A DNA stretch of 42,351 bases from Apostichopus parvimensis. Lineage: Eukaryota > Echinodermata > Holothuroidea > Aspidochirotida > Stichopodidae. Where the stretch lies: the NCBI GenBank assembly GCA_000934455.1, contig KN887942.1, forward strand, positions 1 to 42,351. The letters run 5' to 3'. Position numbers and translations under genes: made by a program. Positions 33,150-42,351 of the stretch are shown here, one piece after another. The notes beneath the pieces are model-generated. The model did not search any database, was not told the DNA's origin, and saw only the letters and a list, made by a program, of their open reading frames with translations. Numbering within the stretch: position 1 is the first letter of the stretch; every line of letters begins with the position of its first letter.

Positions 33150-33182
33150 ATGTTGCTATATTCTGCTGATAATGGCTGCTAG
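33150..33182 (+). promoter_or_regulatory. Short upstream ORF overlapping the C3orf33 start
   Basis: An ATG at 33150 opens a 10-codon frame that ends in TAG at 33180-33182, just past the proposed start at 33172 and in another frame. If transcribed, it could lower initiation at 33172 and favour the in-frame ATG at 33229. Confidence 0.4.
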
Positions 33183-33348
33183 CTTCCGACAGGCGTTGTT
33201 TTGGTTGGTCGTGTGCCTCTTTGCAGCTATGGCCAGAAATGGTTCCCGGTTGCCCAACAGTCATCAAAGGGCAGAAAACGGAGATTCAGAGACCAATTTG
33301 TTGCAGAACTTTACGAATTTCATCGACAGGTACCAAAGTATTTTACAG
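33172..33348 (+). CDS. C3orf33: C3orf33 exon 1
   Basis: Encodes residues 1-59, ending in NFIDRYQSILQ before the donor gtaaga. The exon also contains 'cctctttgcag' just before the second ATG (33229), which could act as an acceptor for an alternative first exon. Confidence 0.85.
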
Positions 33349-36300
33349 GTAAGAACTGAACCCCTCACTTTCTCAGTAAAGTCGATAATTAGGTCTGCAG
33401 TAGGAGAACATGTAGGCCTAATTTGCAGAGATCCGATTCTGCGAATATATATATTATATCAGTCTCTGGTCAATTTTCTCATAGTTACGAGGGGATGTTA
33501 ATGGAAAGCAATCTAACAATTTCGATAATCTCGCTAGTTACATAAAGATACACGTGGTAAATGACGCTTTATATGGTGTTGCAGAATTGCAAATGCCTCA
33601 CGATATTGGCTGCAGATACTCCATCCACTGTTGTTGAGTGCTTGAAATCATATGCAACCTTAAAGTTAAAGGGTGTGAAGACTCACACACCAAGAAACGT
33701 CTCATGCCGGTAATCTGACCTAGTTTCAACTGAGGTGAAACAGAAGTGTTAGACACCACAATCGATCCCAGAAAATACACACACAGCTTGCTACCGTCAG
33801 TAATTAGACACTAGTGTACAGTCACTACATGCAACTACGGTCAATACCCATGTAACACAGTGTACATAGCAGCGATGGACATCTCAGGTCCAGATAAAAC
33901 ATAACAAGGTATCACGTTTCATTACTGTCCGCATTTTGTAGTAATAAGAAAAACTTCACTTGCAAGCAACGGAAAGTTAACTTTTTCACAGGGAGGCACA
34001 AGGTCCGTTTGGGGCGAGTCTTCAATGCCTTTAATGAATGCTAGGACTTAGTTGGCAAAAACTAATAAGGCTCCATGTAGCTACCATGATTATGTATATT
34101 AAGTTCTTTAATCAATTTCAAAGTAGCATAACACAGATGGTAAATGACTTTCACATTTGCAGGGTCTTATTTTAATTATTACTTGTGAAAAGAAGCATCC
34201 TTACTTCAAACATTGAAAACAAAATATTTCATTCTGTGCTTGCTGCACCCTAAGGCCAGGGTATCATATTTCATTGGCAACAGGGCAAACTAAGTCAGAT
34301 TTTATTTTGATGTCCAGGTGTTAGTAAACAACTTTTTTAATAAGTATATAAATTTAATTTATTAGACATTTTGAACATCTACAGTATGCCAGAACTGAGC
34401 AACTGGTCTGAATGATCAATATTAAGATCTTTAATTAGTGTAATAAATGTTAATCAAACCACCTACAGGTGTGGCTTCAACTATATGCACAGAAGGTTGC
34501 CATATTTGAATAAAAGACAGTGCTGGTTAGGAAGGGGGTTGGGGTTGGGGGACTTAGGCATATTGCACCATCCTCTGCCAACTCATACATGTATGTCAAC
34601 TGGCTTGAGAAATGTGAATTTGAAGCTTAAACATTGGTTTCACTTTTGGTGTCTTAACAGTTTTATGTTTATTGGTCAGTATGAATCATACTAGTTCCAT
34701 TTTTAACCTTCTTTTTCAGATTGCTGTTACAACAACTGCAATAGCAGGGGTACTGACCATTGGTAGAAGTGTTCGTCTGGTGAGATATAGCAGCACAAGT
34801 CATTTAACCTCTGTGTTTGATTAGTTTTACTTTTATTCTTTAACACTTTATTTTAGAGCTGGCTTTATTCTCATTTTCATTTCACAATATGATATTAGAT
34901 GTTGGGACTCTGGTGGGAATAGTTGTATTGTATTATTAAAGGTATTTTGGAATAAAAACTGTTGAAAAAGAGAGTTGAGAATCATTTTGAGTTCTAACAG
35001 ATTGTATGCACTTGAGACAGGAGAATTTAATACCTTTGAACCTTGATTTCATTTGAAAGCTATGAATAAACATTAATCTGATAAAAAATACAGTCTGGTT
35101 TCCCTCGACACTAAATTTTAAATATTAATTATCATTTCTTCAAGTGTATGTTAAACCGAAAGGGTTCATTTCCATTGTTTTACATCTTTTTCTCAGGTGA
35201 CAACATTCAGAAACGCCAAAGATATTCCAAAAGGTTTTGTTCAGCATCGAGTCCAGTTACGTGGTAGAGTTGAAAAAGTTGAAGATGGAGTGATAGCTGT
35301 TACTCACTTACCAATTCTACCATTACCATGGAAAATACAATCAAGTCAACGAGGTAAAACAAAAGTGCAAGTATTTGGATCTGTATCTTCTGTCGAACAA
35401 TTTCTTATCACAGAAAAACTTGAAGATAAAATATCATTAGCGATCAGTATCAGTTAAATGCATGTGTTTTATATATTGTGAAAAATCTTCTTCATTTGTA
35501 TGTTTAAGGAACAAATTTATCAAAACACCAACTCAGTTTTATGACGTTGATAGTATTGGCCAGTCTGTGGTCTTTCTCCTCTATGGTCTCATTTGGTCTA
35601 TGCAAACAGCTGACTAGGTTGCTATACTGGAGGCAGTACCTCAGGCCAGGCTGCTAGGCCAGGACAAAAGGGGGGCGTGCCCCTGCGTGCAGAATACTGT
35701 GCCCCCACCCCCACTGTTCTGTGCCCCTGTTACGTGTACAAAAGTACAAGGAAACAAACGTTGTGCCCCCAACTGAAATTGGTGCCTTTATGTCCACCGT
35801 TCCCTCCCCTATTGGTTCCACTGTGTGAAGTGAGAAGTATCGGTTATGCTTTGTTTCTTTTAATACATGGCTTCATACCACATTGTTCAGTATTCATCGC
35901 TGCAGGCACTGTACCGATGATGAACTGAGATGAAGAGATGCCTTCAAATCTCTCAATAGTTGGGAAAGCGGGCAAAGATGCTAGGGAAACAATTTTTTGA
36001 CTCCTGACTTGACAGCAGAGGAAGATTGGGGAGGAAGGCAGAATGATCAAAGATTGGATTGTGATTTCTCCCTTTGGTAGTAAGTTATAATAGCTAGCAG
36101 TAACAGCCTTATGAAAGTGAACCGTACTATATTCAAATATATACTAATATTGTGCAGATATGAAATACCCTGTCATATCTAACTTTGCAGTTCTTTCCTG
36201 ACCATAAAATTTTCTCCTTTGTTTTCTCTCCGTGTCCTGCTAGGTTCAAACAGTCACCTCCGTTTATATCTTGCTGGCGTCTCTCTCCAGTCAGAAGGCC

Positions 36301-38265
36301 AAGAGTTTCTAAAGGCTACTTTGAAGGAAAACCCTCTTATTTGGTTTCGTCTCTTGTCTGTTAACAATGCTGGACAAATAGAAGTTGTGATAAAAATGCC
36401 AAAGGTACTTAAATTAGAGAGATTCTGTATCTGGTAGAAAGTTATTTGTTTATATTAGCAAACGATAGTTTACTACCCATTAGGTTCACCCCATGTACTA
36501 GTGCAATTGGACATTGTCAGTGATGTAAGACTGAAGTTCATGTTTGAAAGACATCAATATTGGAATGGGCTGTGCAGGACCCTGACTAGGCTCAGTTGTG
36601 AAGGACTGTGACAATCGTGACTTGAGAGTTCAGATAGAGACCAAACTAGTCCTGCAAAACTTTAGCATTTTCTTGTGAAACTGACTTGCCCTGAATTAAA
36701 TTTAATATGTTAAAAGTATCACTAGGACTCAGAACGGAAGACTAAAACTTAGATTCAGGCTGGATTATGCTGTACTTGACTTCAGCACATGGTTGACATG
36801 ACTTCCCTAATACACACCTTGACCTGCCACTGCTTAATATTCATTTTAGTATCGTAGAATCTAATGTAAGGAACAAGATATCAAATTTTTATATTCCACT
36901 CTCAGTGTGAACTTTTTATCTTTTTTTCTCTCTGACTGTCAAACCCTTGAATATTTATGAATCATCACCATATCCAGAGTTAATAAGAAAGAAGAAGGGG
37001 ATTTTCAACTACCAGTGTGGAATATTGATGTATTATCTGTCTAGCTATCTGCCAGCAGACCATCCCTTTAATACCTTGCTTTTCAAGCTCATCTGTTTGC
37101 CCCACAAGTTTTTGGTTTCGATGATAATCGTAGCCTATGCATTCATGATGACGTATGTGTGTATGTGTGCGTTTGTTTTGTATTCTAAACGAGGACTTGA
37201 ACAAAAGAATTTCAGGTCCACGGTTGTGATTTCTAAAGAATCACCACGTCCTTGGAAGAATTCTATTGTATGGGGTATTGTTAAGGTTAGGGTACGTGGA
37301 TTTGAACAATGGAAAATACAATGGGGTCCTCGGTCTGAATGTAATACAAACGTGTGTGTGTGTGTGTGAGTGCATTTGTGACGCCCAGCTTGTAAACAAG
37401 ATATCTCAAGAATGGAAGGTCAGACCAACTTCATAGTTAGTGTGTAGAAGTACCACATTGAGTACAAGTAGCCTATAGTATAGAAGTACCAGGTTGAGTA
37501 CAAGTAGTCTATTATGTTTGGTGGAGGTCAAAGGTCATTTGGGGTCACCAGGGGTGAAATTGTGGAAACCTTGTAAACACAATATCTCAAGAATGGAAGG
37601 TCAGACCAACTTCATAGTTTGTATTTATAAGTACCACATCAACTACAAGAAGCCTATTGTTTTTGGTGGAGATCAAAGATCATTTGGGGTCACCAGGGTT
37701 GAAATTGTGAAAACCTTGTAATCATGCATTTTTGCATTCTGGTTCCAACCTTTTGCAAAAGTAATTTCTGAATCGTTGTAATCCACCAGATTATCTTTTG
37801 AGACATTGAGATATCTCCAATATGGTGTCTCGAGGAAGTTATGGAAAATCTTAGATAACGGCAGTCTTTGTGATGGTAGTGCGACCAATTTTGATTTCTC
37901 CAGTAGATTTGCTGACACTTCTATTCAATCTCGATCTCAATTTTCTCGCTTTCCAGCATTCTTTTTCATCCAAAAACTTGAATTTTGAAGTTCTTCGGCT
38001 TGGCCTGGGAAAGACTCAGGATCTGTTAGCTCCGTCTTCATGGTACACTCGTTCGTTGACACAAAAACTACTCAAAGCTGAAATGTACTCAGAGAGGAAA
38101 AAGAGAGGCGTATGGAAAACTCCAAGTATGCGGGAGCAACTTTTAGAGATAGCCTCGGTCAGAACAGCGGGAATCAGAGAGTGGGTAAATTTGTGTAGAA
38201 AACAAGTTTATCAATTTCCGGGAACACTCGCAACTTTCTTGAGAAGTTTTTTCAAAAGGAAATGA
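33172..38265 (+). CDS. C3orf33: C3orf33 homologue (5 exons), membrane-anchored SNase-like OB-fold protein
   Basis: The CDS joins 33172-33348, 34720-34779, 35197-35353, 36244-36404 and 37957-38265: 864 nt, or 287 residues plus TGA, with all junctions GT-AG and in phase. Exon 2 is a membrane segment (AIAGVLTIGRSVRL, about 66-79) aligned to the human MAIAGIMLLLRSIRL region. Then come the OB-fold strands (VQLRGRVEKVEDG near 98-110, LRLYLAGV at 137-144), the nuclease-fold-like block LNFEVLRLGLGKT (193-205) and a basic, helical C-terminus (LLKAEMYSERKKRGVWK). The family belongs to the staphylococcal-nuclease-like fold; the nuclease active site is not evident. As I recall, the human and fly members (also called MISO) act at the mitochondrial inner membrane in mitochondrial dynamics and mtDNA homeostasis; an older report describes a secreted regulator of ERK/AP-1 signalling. 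The start at 33172 adds a hydrophobic stretch (FWLVVCLFAAMA) not in the human protein. The in-frame ATG at 33229 would give 268 residues. Confidence 0.92.
33666..34034. mobile_element. 369-bp TTAA-flanked MITE in C3orf33 intron 1
   Basis: Second member of the family at 25752-26121: TTAA at each end, left terminus 'TTAAAGGGTGTGAAGACTCA', right terminus the complement of TTAAAGGCATTGAAGACTCG. The bodies align over the whole length (for example 'tgccggtaatctgacctagt' and 'taattagacactagtgtaca'). Intron 1 otherwise shows no further feature. Confidence 0.87.
34720..34779 (+). CDS. C3orf33: C3orf33 exon 2
   Basis: Exactly 20 codons, IAVTTTAIAGVLTIGRSVRL, the single predicted membrane segment. Acceptor 'ccttctttttcag' and donor 'gtgaga'; phase 0 on both sides. 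Confidence 0.92.
35197..35353 (+). CDS. C3orf33: C3orf33 exon 3
   Basis: Encodes VTTFRNAKDIPKGFVQHRVQ and LRGRVEKVEDGVIAVTHLPI, the first strands of the OB fold. Acceptor 'tctttttctcag' and donor 'gtaaaa'. Confidence 0.93.
36244..36404 (+). CDS. C3orf33: C3orf33 exon 4
   Basis: Encodes SNSHLRLYLAGVSLQSEGQE, then LKENPLIWFRLLSVNNAGQI and EVVIKMPK. It parallels the human LLVKLAGVELAE...LLWFQLLG stretch. Acceptor 'gtcctgctag' and donor 'gtactt'. Confidence 0.94.
37388..37720. repeat. ~180-bp tandem repeat in C3orf33 intron 4
   Basis: Two units start at about 37391 and 37571 ('ttgtaaacacaatatctcaa', 'gaatggaaggtcagaccaac'). Each ends in 'ggtcaaaggtcatttggggt', 'caccagggttgaaattgtg'. The first unit has an internal 35-bp duplication ('gaagtaccacattgagtaca'). 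This wording is typical of a widespread satellite-like repeat in marine deuterostome genomes; that family assignment is from memory. Confidence 0.85.
37957..38265 (+). CDS. C3orf33: C3orf33 exon 5 (last)
   Basis: Encodes the last 102 residues from HSFSSKNLNFEVLRLGLGKT to FLRSFFKRK and TGA. The acceptor 'tcgctttccag' keeps phase 0. The C-terminal part is rich in K/R and aromatic residues, as in the human protein's WKED/WREIWKK region. Confidence 0.92.
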   Translation, partial: HSFSSKNLNFEVLRLGLGKTQDLLAPSSWYTRSLTQKLLKAEMYSERKKRGVWKTPSMREQLLEIASVRTAGIREWVNLCRKQVYQFPGTLATFLRSFFKRK

Positions 38266-38431
38266 AGAGGATTATGAGCATTATGAACAATAATTTTGAG
38301 GATTGTTTTGTCTACGGACTGCACCGAGTGGCTTTAAAACAGCTTTTTCAGTTACTTTTGATATATGTTTGGACGCTTTGCGTATTTGATACTAAAAATC
38401 CTATACTTCCTTTTCTTTTTTTATGTTGCAG

Positions 38432-38437
38432 AATAAA
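38432..38437 (+). terminator. AATAAA polyadenylation signal candidate for C3orf33
   Basis: Canonical hexamer 167 bases after the stop codon, followed by a T-rich stretch. It is the nearest AATAAA to the stop and would give a short 3' UTR. Confidence 0.6.
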
Positions 38438-38810
38438 GTTTTCTTACAAATTACTGTATTCCTTCAAACAAATATTTCATTAAGCCAAATTATGCAATGT
38501 AATAATAGTGTTGGTTGTTTGATCTCACCTGCTTTAATCTATAGTGAAGTTAAAATTGGGTTGCAAATTTGTAAATGTCCAAAAGGATAGTAAGGGTTAC
38601 TTTAAAAAATATATAAATCAGGGTATCATTTACTCCTGACTAAGGATTTTGCTCCTTGCTTATGCAACATTGCTTGATAAATTAATGTAAATATTGTAAA
38701 AAAATTGTGTTTTGTGTAATTGCTCTTTTTAATAAGGAGCAGGCGAGTGGGGGGGGGGGGGAGGTAGGAAAGGGACAGCATATTTTGGTTTGTCACTCTT
38801 GTTTGTTATA

Positions 38811-38885
38811 TAATATGTATAGATATAGATATATATTTTAAATATTTAAATTATATAAATATTAAATATATATAATTATATATCG
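38811..38885. repeat. AT-rich simple-sequence tract
   Basis: Stacked TA/ATA/AAAT words with several local palindromes. It separates the C3orf33 3' end from the tRNA-derived repeat. The 12-13 G run at about 38750 lies just before it. Confidence 0.8.
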
Positions 38886-38924
38886 TAATGAGTTGGAAAA
38901 TCAAGAACAGTGAAAAAACTTCCA

Positions 38925-38994
38925 GCCTCCACCGGGATTCGCACCCGGCCTTCCGCTCTGTACGCGGACACCCTAACCACTAGGCTATGGACGC
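38925..38994 (-). repeat. tRNA-like sequence (pseudo-tRNA or SINE head)
   Basis: Read on the minus strand it folds as a near cloverleaf: acceptor GCGTCCA/TGGAGGC (one mismatch), A box 'tagcctagtggttag', a perfect 5-bp anticodon stem TCCGC/GCGGA with loop GTACAGA, and T stem CCGGG/CCCGG with loop TGCGAAT. The loop gives an ACA anticodon, which is unusual, the variable loop is short, and the T loop has G where the T of TTCGAAT belongs. I call it a decayed or SINE-derived tRNA rather than a working gene. Confidence 0.6.
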
Positions 38995-39475
38995 TGATTG
39001 TATGTCCAGAGGTTCGAAACCGGTAAGGAAGGTCGTAATTCCACTGTAGGCGTTTGTCACCTGTATCGAACAATTACTCTAGAGATCAAACATGGGTGCA
39101 TGACATAGTCTGAGATGTAATTACAACATTTTGAAATAAAAACAAATAACTTACCAGGTCTCTTATGTTATTTGTACAAGTGCATATCAACCAAAGCTCA
39201 CATATTTTCATAAGGGTCCGGGAAAAGGGGGGGGACCCTGCTACCCTTACAAGAAGAGTAGCCTATGCTGCAACATATACAGGGGCAATGGATATGAAGA
39301 TCGTCACTTCCATAATGCATACTTTGTAATAACTCAGTCTTCAACCACGAATGTTCAAGATTTCAGACAACAGAGGAGAGGGGCATTTCTTTTCTCCCTG
39401 GCCCTTCCCACCCGATTTCCTTATCACTCTCACACCCTTTCCTCCAATCCAACATGGCTACGGGACTCATACTTT

Positions 39476-39810
39476 CAGTGGCGGAGCTAGGGGTATTGGT
39501 CAGGGGGCGAGAACTGTCTGTAGGGACGCTTTCGACACTAAGCGGAGCGCCATCACAGGTCGGCGCGGAGCGTACAAAAACATTTTGAGTAAATATAGTC
39601 CCTAGATCGTCGGAAAAGACCCTTTCCGGGCCTTGCTAATTTGCAGATAATGTGACAAATGTCAATAGGTAGATGAGAGCGCAATAAAAAAGTCAGTAAT
39701 CGCGAATAAGTAAAAAGTGGTAAGAAGCTGAAAAGGGCGCCAGCAGTCCATTTGAGTCCGCCAGGGGGGGGGGGGCATCCGCCCCTGACTGTATGGACGC
39801 TCCGCCACTG
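39476..39810. mobile_element. 335-bp hAT-like MITE with perfect 8-bp target duplication
   Basis: The ends CAGTGGCGGAGC and GCTCCGCCACTG are perfect inverted repeats, flanked by CATACTTT at 39468-39475 and 39811-39818. About 75 internal bases are shared with the 659-bp element at 28831-29489 ('ggcgcggagcgtac', 'aagcggagcgcca', 'tagatcg'). A C/G run precedes the right terminus. There is no transposase. Confidence 0.94.
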
Positions 39811-39818
39811 CATACTTT

Positions 39819-42351
39819 CTGTTGCATGTATGTTTCACGTTGGTTTTACAGTGAAAACGTTGCTTGTTTATATTTAGATATATTTAGCCAGACGTCATCA
39901 CTGGATTTCTCTGAAACGTGCCAATGGCGCACTTGATTGTGAGTATACCCTTTGGTGAATGTCTGCGTATAGAATAATGTTGCAATGCCCCTTATATGAT
40001 ACTTAGAAGATCCCTTTTATGCGAATTTGCTCTGTCTAGAGGTTAGTTTAGTTACTTTAGTGAGGGGTGGGACATAAAGTCCCCATCAAGGACCCCTTGC
40101 AAAAACAAAAAAGAAACCTAAAATCCTATTGCAATTCATCAAATAACCTTCCAAAATATTCAGAAAATCATGCGTAGAGATTGTAATAAGACAGGACAAC
40201 GGACTCAAGGCAAATCATTCCAATCCTTCACTTTATACAAAAGCAGCAAAAATGGTGGTTTCGCCAAATGTACGGCGTTACACTGTATTAACTTGCAATA
40301 TTAAAATTACGTCATATCTGTGTACACTGACAATGGTAGAGCGCCATCGATTAGATAATCCTATTTAAATTGACCGACAACTTACGAACTTGTCATTGTA
40401 ATGGTGGGAAGTGTCACACGTCGTTTCCGCTATTTGCAAAGTTATCTAACTCTCAATTTTGTTTAATCGGAGCTCTTTACTTTCAAGCGTATTCAAGTTT
40501 GATTTTCTAGTGTGGCAGAAATCCATCCGTTTTTTTTCGCTCGCAGCTATATATATAAGTCTTTTGTGAAAAGGATCTTGTCGCAGAATACAGTGTGAAT
40601 TCTTGTACGGAGTATTTTGTTCTCAGTCAGGGACAGTTATCCCAATGTTCATATATAATAAAGTTAGCAATATAGTCATGGTCAGAACTAATTCTTTCTC
40701 AGCTGGATCAACCAGAGAAATAATATGATACGATTTTATTTTTATATTTTTTAAATCTCGTTATAAACATTGAAGAATCATTTAAGAATACTTTGTGCGA
40801 ATTCAGTTCTGATTGAGTTTGGATGGACAATCTTTTCTTTTCCAATTTAATAACCGTTGTCAGTTATACTTAATTCCACAAGGAAAGAGTTTTCTCGAAT
40901 CACAATCTCGCTATATAGAAGGGTCTACCTCTGTGCCAGTTACACGTTGACCTATATTGTCATGACCATTTTCTCTTCAAATCTGTCCTTTTCTACTTTG
41001 TTCAGTTTTGAAGTGTAATTAAAACTTGATACACGCGACAAGTCAGAGGGAAACTTTTAAAGACTTCGATTTCATTAAATGGATTTTTATTTTTTTGATC
41101 TATAGGAACGGTTTGTGAGCAAGGTCATCAAAATAATATATCTGATTTCAATTCAACTCTCAATGCGACCATCTATAAATCAGCTTCATTTCTCCATGGC
41201 AACAAAGATTTCTTTGCGAACGACTCATTAGAATCTCATTGAAAATTCATTTCTAAAGGCATTGATGAATCAAATTCGTTAGCAGACTTTCCATTGAGGT
41301 GATTTCAGTAGGTCAGTTTAATAACAGGATAGAAGAAAGTGATTGGCAGTTATACCTTCAGGACTTACTGAACAGTCTCTCTTAAATGCTTGCAAATTTC
41401 TTTAAAGGTATTGAATTGAAGTTAGCAGGGGACCTCTGAGCTAAGTTGATTGAAGATTTTCATATCGAACTATTCGTTACAAAGAACAGTGAACCTGGCA
41501 GTGGATAACTTCACAGTACCCGTACCACAGAAGATCCATTTTTTGGCACCAATTGTAATCTTCTTTGCAATAAAAGGACCTTTCATTCTACACAACGGAA
41601 ATTGATATCTTAAAGTACGCGAGAGGACACCTTAATTACATCAGGGGGACATCGTGTGTGCACATTAACAACGTATGTGTACATAGGGTACAGGGACGTC
41701 CCATGTACACGATTGAACACCTTGTTTGCACCAGAGGTCATCATATTGCACCAAAGAATATCTCACGTACACAAGAGTAGGCTTGTATATGTGTTATTAG
41801 CACCAGAGAACATTTTAGTGACACCAAATTTCATCTTGACGGTTAATTACACCAAAAGGACTTCACAACCTGCTTCAAAGTAAGTCAATTATTTGCCTCA
41901 CTTTTTGTCATAGTCGGTTCGAAAGTGAAAGTTGGTAAATGAACAATACACAGGATATGATTAAGACAATAAAAGGATAGGTGGAAGAATGCAGGCATGA
42001 AAAGAAAACAATGAATTTTATGAACGTATATTTTGCATAGCATAAATGGTATGCGTGTTACTTAATTTGCCAACTCAAAAAAAAAAAAGCAAAAAAAACC
42101 CAGTTTTAATGGTCGACCGTATGGTCAGGGACGTCGTCACAGATGCAGGATAGTGTATAGCCAGAGTTCAACTTTTCGGGGCGGGGGAGGGTGGGGGCAC
42201 AAATGTTGGCTGATGTCTGTTCTGGGGAGGGGTCAAAGAGGAGGGGTGTAAAAAATGTTTGTTGGGGTAAGCTTTAACAGGATGCTTTGGTCAAATCAAC
42301 TTAACCTACATTTTTCAGTGTATACGACTTTGCGTGCATGTTTTATCAAAT
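39819..42351. other. Gene-free region at the right end
   Basis: No exon recognised. 41640-41880 contains irregularly spaced 'caccagag'/'caccaaa' words, possibly a decayed minisatellite. Around 42127 'cagggacgtcgtcaca' followed by a G-rich block looks like the left end of another hAT-type MITE cut by the window edge, which cannot be tested here. Confidence 0.5.

Noticed and set aside
33118-33501. 127-codon frame as a single-exon protein
   Set aside because: It begins at GTG, and its 3' part reads through the exon 1 donor into intron 1; only 33172-33348 is taken as coding.
36947-37369. 140-codon plus-strand frame in C3orf33 intron 4
   Set aside because: It ends in a GT microsatellite and the tandem repeat, matches no family, and the C3orf33 reading frame continues correctly without it.

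Overview
This window is eukaryotic DNA: AT-rich, intron-rich and full of short transposon remnants. Both recognisable genes are animal genes with canonical GT-AG introns. The carrier keeps its usual length and domain order. The repeat content (short tRNA-derived SINEs, hAT and TTAA-type MITEs, a foldback-like element built of short tandem repeats, and a tandem repeat of the 'ggtcaaaggtcatttggggtc' type) suggests a marine deuterostome. An echinoderm, perhaps a sea cucumber, is my best guess, but the sequence alone does not prove it.

Layout. 1-12087: no exon recognised; AT-rich intergenic DNA with several local tandem repeats and one 163-bp inverted repeat. 12088-26988 (minus strand): a complete seven-exon gene for a mitochondrial pyrimidine-nucleotide carrier of the SLC25A33/SLC25A36 type, 309 residues. 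Its introns carry two SINEs, a MITE touching a splice donor, a TTAA-flanked MITE and several minisatellites. 27032-33171: the interval between two divergently transcribed genes. It holds a 659-bp hAT-like element with an 8-bp target duplication and a 50-N assembly gap. The gap is flanked by two near-identical ~1.4-1.5 kb copies that look like two alleles left uncollapsed, each with a private transposon insertion. An unrecognised 90-codon ORF lies on the minus strand at its right edge. 33172-38265 (plus strand): a complete five-exon C3orf33 homologue, 287 residues, with one membrane segment and a nuclease-like OB-fold region. 38266-42351: 3' UTR, a tRNA-derived repeat, a 335-bp hAT-like MITE with a perfect 8-bp target duplication, then DNA in which I see no gene.

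How the genes relate. The carrier is predicted to move pyrimidine nucleotides across the inner mitochondrial membrane. C3orf33 family members have, as I recall, been linked to inner-membrane organisation and mtDNA homeostasis. The two lie head to head, and both human counterparts are on chromosome arm 3q, so the pairing may be old linkage; that is inference. I found no virus, CRISPR array or operon-like structure.
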